A stretch of DNA of 64,000 nt from Desulfosporosinus sp. (GCA_003513495.1 DOPM01000057.1:124001-188000), one strand, 5' to 3'. Counted from the stretch's first letter, positions 52,902 to 62,355 are shown. Numbers and translations are program-made. The notes: generated from the sequence alone by a model not told the origin.

Positions 52902-53807
52902 TTAGTGTTGACAGTGAGTACAAAAAAATGCATTTCTACCACCAACTTCTGCTCTTTGAATTGCTTCTTGACAAACAAAACATGGTTGACCAGCCCGATC
53001 ATACACTTTGAAATAAGTATTATATCCCCCAGTGAAATCATCCCATACGGCAAAAGGTTCCTCCATATCCCCTCCGAGGCGGATAGAATCACGAATGATA
53101 CTTACTAAGGAATCAAATAGTTTCACCTTATCAGCGTGACTTAGTGTTGAGATCAACCGTGTCGGTATAACGCCTGCACTAAACAAGGCTTCATTTGAAT
53201 AAGCATTTCCGACACCAGCTATATTTTTAGGATTCATTAGCCACGGCTTGATCATCCCCCTTTTTCTCTCAAGTAATTGAGAGAAGTCTTGGGCACTGAA
53301 GTTTGGATCTAAAGGGTCTCTTCCTAATTCCTGTAATTTTGTCCTTAGTTGCTCCTGATCAAGGTAGTGTAAGTACCCTAGTGTTAGTTTGCAGAAAAAA
53401 AGTATCGAGCCATCCGATAACCCGAAAACTACGCTTGGTTTTCCTGGCAACTCTTTAATTCTTTTTCTTATATCCTCAGCACTGCTAATTAAAATCTCAT
53501 TTTGTAAATATAACGCTTGGCTCACGACATTTTTCTGCGGACTATCTGAATTATTTGTCAAGAGGAAAACCCTTCCATCCAGCATCATGTGCGTAAGAAG
53601 AGCATGACCGTCATCAAGATGAAATATAAGATATTTACCCTGGCGTGATATGCTTTTTATTTGTTTACCTATGACCAACCTGGTAAATTCTGTACTTTCA
53701 AGGTTAATGCTTTTAGCTCTGAAGATATTAACATGGCTGATACTCTTTTCTTTTACCCATTGGTTTAAATAGTTCTTATATATCTCCATTTCAGGAACTT
53801 CAGGCAT
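52902..53807 (-). CDS. Fpg/Nei-family DNA glycosylase
   Basis: 301 residues. The mature N-terminus PEVPEME carries the catalytic Pro and Glu. The helix-two-turn-helix region has NIAGVGNAYSNEALFSAGV and the C-terminal zinc finger is CFVC ... CTHC. The usual MutM finger ends with RxTxxCxxCQ; here GGRNAFFCTHCQH fits. It removes oxidised bases and cuts the strand. Whether it prefers 8-oxoguanine (Fpg) or pyrimidines (Nei) is not clear. Confidence 0.88.
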   Translation of the reverse strand: MPEVPEMEIYKNYLNQWVKEKSISHVNIFRAKSINLESTEFTRLVIGKQIKSISRQGKYLIFHLDDGHALLTHMMLDGRVFLLTNNSDSPQKNVVSQALYLQNEILISSAEDIRKRIKELPGKPSVVFGLSDGSILFFCKLTLGYLHYLDQEQLRTKLQELGRDPLDPNFSAQDFSQLLERKRGMIKPWLMNPKNIAGVGNAYSNEALFSAGVIPTRLISTLSHADKVKLFDSLVSIIRDSIRLGGDMEEPFAVWDDFTGGYNTYFKVYDRAGQPCFVCQEAIQRAEVGGRNAFFCTHCQH

Positions 53808-54016
53808 AAAACCTCAATCCCCCTTCACCTCTTTGCCTACTTATAATTCCACGGACCCTCTCGATTAATGCATTTTTCTAATCTAATTTATCAACGTCAT
53901 AAATCTGTGTCTATAGGCAGGAATTTTACTAAATGAGTTTAGAACTTTGGGAATTTGAGTTTATTTTTTGCTTCCGTGAGAAGACTATTGATAAAGCAAG
54001 GAAAGGATGTGCCTAA

Positions 54017-54325
54017 ATGATCAAAGAAATATTCTCGGGTAAACTGCCTGCTGTTTTAAAAAACCCTACTCCCTTTGCGCTAGAATTTGGCTCGGACGAA
54101 TCACCAGACAGCCAACGACTTCATTCTATCTTAGAACAAATTTCCGATAGTCTTCATGAAAAAGTAGAAATATATCGAGTTAATGTCGACAAAGTTCCAG
54201 AAGTTCAAACTATGTATGAAGTAAAGGAGCTTCCTACTATGATTCTCTTCAAGGACGGCGAACCAAAAGACAAAATGATCGGCTATCATTCGGAGCACGA
54301 AGTACACAAGTTTCTTACTCAGTAA
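54017..54325 (+). CDS. thioredoxin-fold protein lacking the redox cysteines
   Basis: 102 residues of the thioredoxin fold: FALEFGSDESPDSQRLHSIL, then VEIYRVNVDKVPEV and the cis-Pro loop KELPTMILFKDGEP. At the WCGPC position the sequence is ESPDSQ, so both catalytic Cys are Ser. It therefore cannot do dithiol exchange and may act as a chaperone or binding module. It starts behind GGAAAGGATG and ends at a strong terminator. Confidence 0.8.
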   Translation: MIKEIFSGKLPAVLKNPTPFALEFGSDESPDSQRLHSILEQISDSLHEKVEIYRVNVDKVPEVQTMYEVKELPTMILFKDGEPKDKMIGYHSEHEVHKFLTQ

Positions 54326-54396
54326 AGAAAACAACAAAAGTGCACTTTAGTTTTATTCATAGTGGTGCCCAAAGTGGAATGGGGGTCTGATAGTAT

Positions 54397-54430
54397 AAAA
54401 GAGGAGACTAGCGAGCTAGTCTCCTCTTTT
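54397..54430. terminator. strong bidirectional terminator
   Basis: Perfect 16-base arms AAAAGAGGAGACTAGC and complement, ending TTTT. Between the thioredoxin-like gene and moaD. Confidence 0.9.
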
Positions 54431-54444
54431 GATAACTATACCTG

Positions 54445-54675
54445 TTACATGCCTCCGACAGGAGGAGAAAAAGCAACAATATCATGGTTTTTTAAGATTT
54501 GTCCAAATTCAGCTTGACAACTGTTAACCATGCAGATCGCGACTTTATCTAATGGCAAGTTGTGTTGATGGATTATATCAATTACACGACTGTTTTCCTC
54601 TAGTACAGTCTTTTTTTCTTCAAAACGGCCTTCACGAAGGTCTCCAAAAAGCTTTACATTAACTTCCATTTTCAT
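54445..54675 (-). CDS. MoaD/ThiS-family sulfur carrier, AOR-associated
   Basis: 76 residues with the ubiquitin-like beta-grasp fold: VNVKLFGDLREGR, then DIIHQHNLPLDKVAICMVN and FSPPVGGM. MoaD proteins are thiocarboxylated on a C-terminal Gly-Gly; here an extra Met follows, so removal of Met or another use is required. Its place 60 bases behind the AOR gene suggests a role in tungstopterin synthesis. Confidence 0.82.
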   Translation of the reverse strand: MKMEVNVKLFGDLREGRFEEKKTVLEENSRVIDIIHQHNLPLDKVAICMVNSCQAEFGQILKNHDIVAFSPPVGGM

Positions 54676-54735
54676 TCGCCTCCTTATTAAGAGAGTATTT
54701 TATTTCCGCTCAATCGTATAATTCTTTTGCGGATT

Positions 54736-56475
54736 CTAAAATTGAAACACCTGATCAAGCTCTTCACCAGTAAAATCCCAGGTAACATTATGCGGAGGTA
54801 CAGGTTCACTGAAGAATTCAGGTAAACGATCATCCTTGTTTGTAAATCCAGCTGCTTGGTTAAAAGCCCTTTCCGTTTTAAGAATATATCGTCCCTGATC
54901 AAACCAGTCGTCTACAGACCAGTTCGTCCCATATTGAGCATTGATCATGTCAATAAGGGCATGTGAGACTGGTTCATAGTCTAAAATCGCAAATGCTGTG
55001 AAGACACATAGACCTGCACTATCAACGGAGGCAGTAGCAATTTGCAAGTTCCTCGAAAGTTCAATCTGACCCTCTTTACCTAAGGGATCTATGCGACCAC
55101 CCACATTCAAAACATTTGAAGTAACGGAATACCCAGCTGTATGGTCGGCACCCATGGTAGTCGTAGCATAGGTTACACCGATTCCCTTGACCGCCCGTGG
55201 ATCATAGGCCGGTATACTTTGATGTTTAACTGTAGGAATCCGGGTTACCCCAAAAGCTCGGCCTGTAAAATCAGCACCATTCCCCAGGATCCGGCCCAAA
55301 GGAGTACCTTCCTTAATTTCTTCTTTGAATAATTTCAGGATTCCAGGACCATCCCCCCAAGGAAGGATACCCGCTTCCATAGCCACCATCATGGTCCCGG
55401 CGGTCTCAATGGTGTCAATACCAATGTCATCACAAATCTGATCGACATGAGCAATAATATCAAGATCGTCGACCGTACAGCCTGCTCCAAAACCCCAAAT
55501 GGTTTCGTATTCAAAACCAGAGGTTAGGTAATTATTGTCTTTATCATTATACGTTTGCGAGCAACGAATCACACAGCCGACATGGCAGCCATGAGTGGGA
55601 TCTCCCTTTCTATCCATGATGGTATCGTACATGGTTTCACCGCAAATCTTTTCGGCACCTTCGAATTGGCCCATTCTGAAGTTCTTAGTAGGTAGACCTC
55701 CGGCCTCATTAAGAATGTTGACGAGTACGTTAGTTCCATATTTAGGCAGGGCATTCCCGCTGACAGGGTGACTAAGCAAACCCTTATTAAAAATTTTGGC
55801 TGCTTTTTGGAATTTTTCCTTGTCGAGAACTTCAATCCCTTCTCCATCGTTATCATCGAGGGTTATGAACTTGATCCGTTTGGATCCCATGACAGCACCA
55901 AGCCCACCCCGCCCTAGACTTCTAATATGGCCTTTGGGATCCTTTACCGAAATATTTGCGGCGGACATTTTATATTCTCCTGCCTGCCCAATAGTGAGTA
56001 CTCCGGTATTTTCTCCATACCTTGAAGTCAAAGTATGGATTACTTCATAGTTGCCTTTTCCTAGGAGTTCATTCTCTTCTTTTATTTCCACTCCCTCTTT
56101 GTGAACATGAAGGCAGTACCATTTATCTCCGTCTGGGATGTCCTCAATGATCAGGGCTTTTACGCCAAGCTTCGCTAATCTTTGGGCTGCAGTTCCCCCC
56201 GAGTTACTCTCCTTGATCCCTCCCGTTAACGGGCTTTTAGCACCAGCCGATAAGCGTCCCGCGTTAGCCGCCATGGTACCTGTCAGTAACCCTGGAGCAA
56301 AAACTAATTTGTTCTTGCCCCCTAGGGGATGACAGGTTGGTTCAACCTCCTTGGCGATAATAACCGAAGTTAGCCCTCTGCCTCCAAGAACCTTCCACTC
56401 ATCAGGTACTTCTTCGACAACAAACGAGAGCTTTGCCATGTTGACTCGATATATTTTCACTTTTAAACCCTCCAA
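54736..56475 (-). CDS. aor: tungsten aldehyde:ferredoxin oxidoreductase
   Basis: 579 residues with the AOR domain order. RGLTSVIIAKEVEPTCHPLG and SGAKSPLTGGIKESNSGG lie in the pterin-binding domain. The [4Fe-4S] ligands are in HVGCVIRCSQTY and the distal DSAGLCVF. It oxidises aldehydes to acids (or the reverse) with ferredoxin, using a tungsten bis-pterin centre in the cytoplasm. The downstream MoaD gene supports the assignment. A paralogue lies at 59148. Substrate preference is unknown. Confidence 0.92.
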   Translation of the reverse strand: MEGLKVKIYRVNMAKLSFVVEEVPDEWKVLGGRGLTSVIIAKEVEPTCHPLGGKNKLVFAPGLLTGTMAANAGRLSAGAKSPLTGGIKESNSGGTAAQRLAKLGVKALIIEDIPDGDKWYCLHVHKEGVEIKEENELLGKGNYEVIHTLTSRYGENTGVLTIGQAGEYKMSAANISVKDPKGHIRSLGRGGLGAVMGSKRIKFITLDDNDGEGIEVLDKEKFQKAAKIFNKGLLSHPVSGNALPKYGTNVLVNILNEAGGLPTKNFRMGQFEGAEKICGETMYDTIMDRKGDPTHGCHVGCVIRCSQTYNDKDNNYLTSGFEYETIWGFGAGCTVDDLDIIAHVDQICDDIGIDTIETAGTMMVAMEAGILPWGDGPGILKLFKEEIKEGTPLGRILGNGADFTGRAFGVTRIPTVKHQSIPAYDPRAVKGIGVTYATTTMGADHTAGYSVTSNVLNVGGRIDPLGKEGQIELSRNLQIATASVDSAGLCVFTAFAILDYEPVSHALIDMINAQYGTNWSVDDWFDQGRYILKTERAFNQAAGFTNKDDRLPEFFSEPVPPHNVTWDFTGEELDQVFQF

Positions 56476-56547
56476 GAGTCACAAATTTTGTGAACCCGTC
56501 CAGTTTCACATACCCTATTATTTGGCGTAACCACTTGGACTATTCTC

Positions 56548-57123
56548 TTAGGTGTTCTTTAAGTAAATTATTAAATCATTAAGAGCTGTTTGGCCCATTA
56601 ATTTATAACCCTCAAGATTCGGATGCACTTCATCCACAAAAAGCTCAGATTCTTCGCCTGCCTCTAAACGCTTCAGAAAGGGAGTATAGAAATCAATCTG
56701 CAACAAGCCTTTCGTTTTCACAAAGTTTTTTAGCCAATCTCTATATTGTATCAAAAAAAACTCCTCTGCTGGCACTAAGGATGGAAGGGGCAATCCGAGG
56801 ATAGGGATGATCCCGGCCTCCTTGCTTATTGATACCATTTCCGTAAAATTTGGGCTTACCTTTTCTAAGGGATAGTTTGCATAAGCATCATTAGTTCCAC
56901 CAAGGATGATAACATGGGTCGGATTAAAGGATAGTACATCACGTCGGAAGCGCTCAAGGATAATCTCAGTCAAGTCCCCGTTGATACCTTTATTGATGAC
57001 CTCACATTTAAGTTCCTGAGCCAAATAGGTTACCCAAGAATCGTTTTTGGTATAAGGATATCCTTCCGTAATAGAATCTCCAATGGCAACGATTGTCATA
57101 TTCCGTCCGCTTACTCCTTTCAT
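56548..57123 (-). CDS. SGNH/GDSL-family hydrolase
   Basis: 191 residues. Block I is VAIGDSITEGY (nucleophile Ser), block II NKGINGDLT, block III ILGGTNDAYA and block V VDEVHPNLEGYKLMG (Asp/His), so the esterase machinery is complete. No signal peptide. The start is uncertain: ATG 57123, or ATG 57099 directly before TIVAIGDS. It follows the metallophosphoesterase gene after 11 bases, so the two may form an operon. Confidence 0.88.
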   Translation of the reverse strand: MKGVSGRNMTIVAIGDSITEGYPYTKNDSWVTYLAQELKCEVINKGINGDLTEIILERFRRDVLSFNPTHVIILGGTNDAYANYPLEKVSPNFTEMVSISKEAGIIPILGLPLPSLVPAEEFFLIQYRDWLKNFVKTKGLLQIDFYTPFLKRLEAGEESELFVDEVHPNLEGYKLMGQTALNDLIIYLKNT

Positions 57124-57134
57124 GAACCATTTAG

Positions 57135-58097
57135 TTAGATTGATGCTGGAGGAGTATTCTCGTTATTAATCTCTTGTGTAAAGATCCATGAATTTTCTTT
57201 TAGATCCCGTCCTTTTATAACAACCTGATTCCCCTTGACTTCCACATATAAGCCTTTGATGAGAGGCTCTCTTGTCCTGCTTTGCTTTTGAGGGTTCCGT
57301 ATAATAGTGTAATGAACTGCTCCGGTATGAACCTTCGTAAAGGGTTGATTTAGTACAACACTCTTCTCTGTCAAATCAGCATGTGTATGGGAGGTGAATA
57401 GTATAACCTCCGGATATTGAGATAGGACTTTTTTGATTTCATCACTTTGATCTGATCCTACCCATCCTTTGTTGGAATTACTATTCAATGGTTGATGATG
57501 AAAAACAAAGATCGGCTTGCCCTTTTCATAGTTCTCAGCCAGTTTAGCAATTAGCCACTGTTGTTGTTCGTATGAAATATAAGATCTTATAGAATCAAGG
57601 GTTTGAGAATTTCCGTCCTCTGACCCCAGGGATATAAAATGGTAACCATTAAGCCAAGTGTCATGATATACCCTATCTTCATCTGCAAAATCAAGGTAAC
57701 GATTAATAAAAGCGTTTACATCTTGGGGGCTGTTTTTTTCTATCTTATAATTAAAAAACTCATGGTTTCCAATATTACTAATTATCGTTTTAGGCAGCAA
57801 GGATTGATTTTTTTGCAGAATCCATTGGATTCGATTATATTGTTTCTTAATCCCTTGATCTACCGTATCGCCATTTAGTATTAGGGCATTTATCCCTGGG
57901 TTTATATGATAAAGATCATTGATCGCTTTCTGAAGACTAACGGTATTGCCATGAACATCTCCTAAAACTGCAAACGATAAATTGTAATTGGAAGCTTGTG
58001 AGTTTGCAGCCTTGTCCGGTGGTATGACCTCATCGTTGTTGAGTAGCGATAGTCCAGTAATAAATATAATACAAAGCATCAGAAAACTTCTTTTCAT
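57135..58097 (-). CDS. exported calcineurin-like metallophosphoesterase
   Basis: 320 residues from ATG 58097 after AAGGATGG. The N-terminal hydrophobic segment (SFLMLCIIFITGLSLL) looks like a signal peptide or anchor. All metal motifs are intact: GDVHGN, LNGDTVDQG, GNHEFF, FHHQPL and SHTHADL. It should hydrolyse a phosphoester outside the cytoplasm. It contrasts with the degenerate relative at 49471. Confidence 0.88.
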   Translation of the reverse strand: MKRSFLMLCIIFITGLSLLNNDEVIPPDKAANSQASNYNLSFAVLGDVHGNTVSLQKAINDLYHINPGINALILNGDTVDQGIKKQYNRIQWILQKNQSLLPKTIISNIGNHEFFNYKIEKNSPQDVNAFINRYLDFADEDRVYHDTWLNGYHFISLGSEDGNSQTLDSIRSYISYEQQQWLIAKLAENYEKGKPIFVFHHQPLNSNSNKGWVGSDQSDEIKKVLSQYPEVILFTSHTHADLTEKSVVLNQPFTKVHTGAVHYTIIRNPQKQSRTREPLIKGLYVEVKGNQVVIKGRDLKENSWIFTQEINNENTPPASI

Positions 58098-58150
58098 ACT
58101 TAATCCATCCTTAAATGAGATCAAACGTTAAACTGTCTAAACATAGTAAA

Positions 58151-58182
58151 CCGGTTAAGATGTGTCAAACATCCTTAACCGG
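58151..58182 (-). terminator. hairpin downstream of the YbjQ gene
   Basis: CCGGTTAAG ... CTTAACCGG with inner ATGT/ACAT and one bulged base. On the minus strand TTTAC follows. Confidence 0.6.
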
Positions 58183-58224
58183 AATTTAAGATTCGTTTTA
58201 ATGCTAGTATTTTACACTAGGGTT

Positions 58225-58545
58225 TTACTCTATACGTACCGCAGTACCTGAGGCACTAACCATTAACATGCTGCCGCTTTGGCCGATTACTTCATAATCC
58301 AAATCAATACCTACAACCGCATTAGCACCTAGCCTTGCTGCTCGTTCCTCTAATTCCTTTAGGGCAATATGTCGTGCTTCCTGTAATTTTTCTTCGTAAG
58401 CACCAGAACGACCACCAATAACATCTGTGATGCTTGCAAAAATATCTCGCATGATGTTGGCACCCATAATAGCTTCTCCGGTAATTACGCCAAAATATGA
58501 TGTAATTTTTCTCCCTTCAACTGACGGTGTGGTTGTTAGAATCAT
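58225..58545 (-). CDS. YbjQ/UPF0145 family protein
   Basis: 106 residues. The sequence SYFGVITGEAIMGANIMRDI followed by ARHIALKELEERAARLGANA and VGIDLDYEVIG is the full UPF0145 signature. It is a small pentameric protein of unknown function, sometimes called heavy-metal-binding. Start at 58545 is supported by the conserved N-terminus. Confidence 0.9.
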   Translation of the reverse strand: MILTTTPSVEGRKITSYFGVITGEAIMGANIMRDIFASITDVIGGRSGAYEEKLQEARHIALKELEERAARLGANAVVGIDLDYEVIGQSGSMLMVSASGTAVRIE

Positions 58546-58737
58546 GATTTGACCCCCTATTTTTCTATTACTTTATATGATTATAGACTATATTCCATGT
58601 CTTAACAATGAATAGGGTCCCCGGATCATCTCCAAAAAATTATAGAAATAGGGACAAATAATTATTATGTAACTGGAATATTGTAGTATACTTGGATTAT
58701 CAGATCATCTATAACCGAAACTTTGCTGGAGGTTACT

Positions 58738-59148
58738 ATGAGAGTATTAAGAGCAGTTGAAATGAACCGCTGTATTGGTTGCTTATCCTGCATGATAACT
58801 TGTGCAGCGGTTAATCAGCAGGACCATTCTATCCTGAAGAGTGCTATTCGTATTAAAACAAGCGGAGGACTCACTGGTAAGTTTATTGGGATCGTCTGTC
58901 AAGGGTGCAAAGATGATGTACCCTGTGCAGAAGTCTGTCCATCAGGAGCACTTGTAAGACGTCAGGCCGGTGGGGTTTTACTAGATAAAGACAAATGCGT
59001 AGGATGCGAACGTTGCGTAACTGCCTGCACAGTCGATGCAATTCATTTTGATACCGACATTAAGAAGCCAATTGTCTGTAAACATTGTGGTGTATGTGCG
59101 CGCTTTTGCCCCCATGGTTGTTTACAGTTAATTGAGGAGGTGCAATAA
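58738..59148 (+). CDS. polyferredoxin subunit paired with AOR
   Basis: 136 residues from ATG 58738 (GGAGG upstream; a TTG at 58723 precedes that site). Cys motifs CIGCLSCMITC, CQGCKDDVPCAEVCP, CVGCERCVTAC and CKHCGVCARFCP make up to four [4Fe-4S] clusters, as in AorA/YdhY-type electron-transfer subunits. Its stop overlaps the AOR start (ATAATG). It should shuttle electrons for that enzyme. Confidence 0.9.
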   Translation: MRVLRAVEMNRCIGCLSCMITCAAVNQQDHSILKSAIRIKTSGGLTGKFIGIVCQGCKDDVPCAEVCPSGALVRRQAGGVLLDKDKCVGCERCVTACTVDAIHFDTDIKKPIVCKHCGVCARFCPHGCLQLIEEVQ

Positions 59149-60899
59149 TGTTCTACGAAAAAACCACTAAGGTTTTATACATAGACCTCTCAACAAGTAA
59201 GATCGAGATCAAGCAACGTACGGATTTGTCCGAGTTTCTTGGTGGAGTCGGCCTAGCCTCGAAACTGCTTGAAGAAACTATGCGGCCTGAACTCCCCCCT
59301 CTTGCTTCAGAACAACCTATGATATTAGCAATCGGCGCAATCTCTGGTATCTACCCGCTTATTACGAAGACAGTGGCCATGTTCATTTCCCCTCTGACGG
59401 GTGAATTGGGAGAAAGCTATGCTGGAGGCAGACTGGCCTTAGCTTTATCGATGGCAGGGTTTGATGCGGTTGTGATCCATGGCAAAGCGCCTCGGCCTTC
59501 GTACATCGCAATTGATGGAGGAAACGTTACTATTAAAGATGCCCGACCAATATGGGGAATGGATTCGGATGTAGTTGGTCAGTTCCTTCGGGATTCAGGA
59601 GAAGCAAGCGGCAAGCGGAGCATTCTGAGAATCGGGCCTGCTGGGGAAAAAATGGTCAAGTTTGCAAGTGTTTGTGTTGACACCTATCGGCATTTTGGCA
59701 GGCTAGGCCTTGGCGCCTTAATGGGAAGCAAGCTTCTTAAAGCAATTATAGTTACTGGGGATAAAACTACTAAAATAAAAGACTTTAAAGATTATTTCAA
59801 AACCTACCAAAGTATTTTTAAAGCAGTGACTGATACTGACCTGATGTCTAAATATCACGACTTAGGGACAACGATTAATGTTAAAGTAATCAATGCTTTA
59901 GGTGCTTTGCCCACCAAGAATCTGACGGTTAATCGCTTTGAGGGTGCTGACCAGATAAGCGGAGAAGCCTTTGGCGAAAAAAATCTTGTCCGTAAGATTG
60001 CTTGCACCGGTTGCCCAGTCGGCTGTATCCATATTGGTCAATTTCGGAGAAAATTCGATGAGGGTTACGATTATGAATCTGTGAGCGTTGCCTATGACTA
60101 TGAGCTAATCTATTCGTTAGGCACATTACTTGGAATTAGTAAGACAGATGACGTTTTACAACTCATCGAAGCAGTCGAAAAGACTGGCATGGACGCCATT
60201 TCAACAGGTGTTGCTTTAGCTTGGGCAACTGAAAGCCTAATGCAGGGTATTGTGACCGAAACTGAAACCCTGCTACCCCTTACGTTTGGAGATACTGAAA
60301 ATTATTATAAAGCTATCCTAAATCTAGCGAGTCGTATAAATCCTTTTTACCAAACTCTCGGGGAAGGAACTCGTTTTGCTGGTGCCGCCTATGGTGGTGA
60401 AGAGTTCGCTCTTCAGGTTGCAGGTAATGAAATCCCAGGGTATCACACGGGATATGCAAATTTGACGGGTTTAACCGTTGGGGCTCGGCATTCACATTTA
60501 TGCAATGCCGGTTACGCTGTCGATCAATCTATTAAAACCTTTGACGAAAAGAAAGCCGTCGCTTCACTCTTTGACGAGGAGCTAGAGCGATGCCTTCTAA
60601 ATTCCCTGGTCATTTGTCTTTTCGCTCGAAAACTATATAATCGGGAGACTGTACTAAAAGCCCTGCAGGCTGCAGGTTATCCACTGACTGATGATCACCT
60701 AACAACAATTGCCAAACGGATTTACTCAACAAAACTTCAACTCAAAGAAAAATTAGGGTTTGATCCTCGGAAGGTTGAATTACCAAAACGATTTTTTAAA
60801 ACTCCAAGTATGCATGGACCGCTAGATTCATCCGTCGTCGAACGCATGATTAATCACTATGCAGAGAAATGTTCGCAATTACTCGCAGAAAAAATCTAA
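59148..60899 (+). CDS. second AOR-family oxidoreductase
   Basis: 583 residues. LGGVGLASKLLEETMRPELP and SPLTGELGESYAGG align with the pterin domain, and CTGCPVGCIHIG carries three of the [4Fe-4S] Cys. HSHLCNAGYAVD near residue 448 and ERCLLNSLVICLF (Cys) hold the distal part. It is distant from the paralogue at 54736 and, unlike it, has a dedicated polyferredoxin subunit. Tungsten-dependent, substrate unknown; similar pairs occur in anaerobic acid/aldehyde interconversion. Confidence 0.88.
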   Translation: MFYEKTTKVLYIDLSTSKIEIKQRTDLSEFLGGVGLASKLLEETMRPELPPLASEQPMILAIGAISGIYPLITKTVAMFISPLTGELGESYAGGRLALALSMAGFDAVVIHGKAPRPSYIAIDGGNVTIKDARPIWGMDSDVVGQFLRDSGEASGKRSILRIGPAGEKMVKFASVCVDTYRHFGRLGLGALMGSKLLKAIIVTGDKTTKIKDFKDYFKTYQSIFKAVTDTDLMSKYHDLGTTINVKVINALGALPTKNLTVNRFEGADQISGEAFGEKNLVRKIACTGCPVGCIHIGQFRRKFDEGYDYESVSVAYDYELIYSLGTLLGISKTDDVLQLIEAVEKTGMDAISTGVALAWATESLMQGIVTETETLLPLTFGDTENYYKAILNLASRINPFYQTLGEGTRFAGAAYGGEEFALQVAGNEIPGYHTGYANLTGLTVGARHSHLCNAGYAVDQSIKTFDEKKAVASLFDEELERCLLNSLVICLFARKLYNRETVLKALQAAGYPLTDDHLTTIAKRIYSTKLQLKEKLGFDPRKVELPKRFFKTPSMHGPLDSSVVERMINHYAEKCSQLLAEKI

Positions 60900-61001
60900 G
60901 ACCATAGTTGCGCTTATCAGCTGGCCATGGATGGCCGAGTGTCCCTGAAAATAAGTTTAGGTTAAAATGTCCTAGCGCCAAGCCTCCGGCGAAGGCCGCA
61001 G

Positions 61002-61132
61002 CCTTAGTTGCACTTATGCTTGGACGACGAAGACACCGTCTTCGCACGGGTTAAGCCTTCTTGCAGCACTGTCTTCGCACGTATTAAGCCTACTTGCAGT
61101 ATAATAACGAAGTTTAAACTTTCTGACAGTAC
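61002..61132. repeat. GTCTTCGCACG intergenic repeat element, copy 2
   Basis: Matches 52294-52426: CCTTAGTTGCACTTATGCTT, then GACGAAGACACCGTCTTCGC, two CTTGCAG units and TTCTGACAGTAC. It is in the same orientation and again adjoins a terminator between convergent genes. Confidence 0.8.
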
Positions 61133-61134
61133 AA

Positions 61135-61178
61135 AAAAGACGAATGTCTGCCTGTAATGAGGCTGACATTCGTCTTTT
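61135..61178. terminator. strong bidirectional terminator
   Basis: AAAAGACGAATGTC and its exact complement with inner GCC/GGC; ends TTTT. Confidence 0.85.
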
Positions 61179-61264
61179 GTTTTGTCGCAGAGGATATGTA
61201 CACGTTAGTGTAAGTCGAGGGCGCAAGTCGACAAATGTCCCCAAACTAGCACCAACTTACATTC

Positions 61265-61444
61265 TTAGTGAACCAGAAATGGTCTAACATCATCAAGGGC
61301 TTTTCGTAAGCCCTCTATTGCTTCCTCACTCATTCTTCCTGAGTTACGCATCCTTTCGAGTAGTTCATCAGGGCTGATCCCCTGGTTTTTCATTGTGTTA
61401 ATGATCTCTTTTTCATCTCTGGTTAAATCTTCCCATTTTCTCAT
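61265..61444 (-). CDS. small helical hypothetical protein
   Basis: 59 residues from ATG 61444 behind GGAGGTG. RKWEDLTRDEKEIINTMKNQ followed by SPDELLERMRNS suggests a compact charged helical protein. I do not recognise the family. Single gene, preceded by an unremarkable gap. Confidence 0.6.
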   Translation of the reverse strand: MRKWEDLTRDEKEIINTMKNQGISPDELLERMRNSGRMSEEAIEGLRKALDDVRPFLVH

Positions 61445-61588
61445 AGGTAACACACCTCCATGTTCTAAAACAGTGTACTGCAACTGCTTAGTTCATAGCT
61501 TTTGAGTTATAGTATTTTTCTATGTATAGTAAGTACTTAATTCTTAATCTTTTTTAGGAACATAAGCCGACCTCGAACATGATTCTAG

Positions 61589-62245
61589 TTAAGTGATAAT
61601 GAGCGGCATTTGAACTGAAAGGGCAAGGTTTATACGTTTTTCTGCCATAGCCCAATTAACAATTTGCCACCAAGACCTAACATAGTCCTTGCGTTTTGAA
61701 AGATAGTCCAAATAATAAGCATGCTCCCATAGGTCCATTACAAGAATGGGGATGCTACCTGCTTGAAAGAGATTCTGATGTTTCTCGATTGTGAGGATCT
61801 CTAAACGACCCCAAGCCGGCTGCCATACTAACAGTGTCCAACCAGACCCTTCTACATTTATAGCAGCCTCACTAAATTGCTCCTGAAAGGCAATAAAGCT
61901 TCCGAAATAATTCGCAATATATTTGTGTATTTGAGATCCGGGAGTTTCCCATCGATTCCTCATAGGAGACATAGAGGTCCAATAAATGCTATGGAGAATA
62001 TGACCGGAACCGTGGAAGGCAATTTCTCGCTCCCAGTGTTTTATTAGGCTATAATCTCTTCTTTGCCTAGCCTCTACTAGTTTTACTTCTGCTTTATTCA
62101 AACCTTCCACATAGGATTTATGATGCTGACTATGATGAATTTCTAGTAATCTTCCGCTTATAACAGGTTCAAGTGCATTGTATGCATAAGGTAATTTAGG
62201 TAACCGATGTTGACCAAGGGGTACCGTTAAATACGGATACTGCAT
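61589..62245 (-). CDS. sodA: Fe/Mn superoxide dismutase family protein
   Basis: 218 residues from ATG 62245 (GGGAAGGGA upstream). Metal ligands are His in LLEIHHSQHHKSYVEGL, His in GSGHILHSIYW and Asp/His in VMDLWEHAYYLDY, all conserved. It disproportionates superoxide. The N-terminus LPKLPYAYNALEPVI is the usual family start with about 15 extra residues before it. An AxxVxGSGW segment reads VEGSGWTLLVW. It complements rubrerythrin in oxidative defence. Confidence 0.9.
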   Translation of the reverse strand: MQYPYLTVPLGQHRLPKLPYAYNALEPVISGRLLEIHHSQHHKSYVEGLNKAEVKLVEARQRRDYSLIKHWEREIAFHGSGHILHSIYWTSMSPMRNRWETPGSQIHKYIANYFGSFIAFQEQFSEAAINVEGSGWTLLVWQPAWGRLEILTIEKHQNLFQAGSIPILVMDLWEHAYYLDYLSKRKDYVRSWWQIVNWAMAEKRINLALSVQMPLIIT

Positions 62246-62355
62246 GAACAATCCCTTCCCTTTCCCATAAGGCGTTAGCTATGTTACTTAATTTCATATG
62301 TGCTAATCCATTAAGAAATACCTACCTTACGCGCTTTTGGGGCAGAAAGTTAGAA

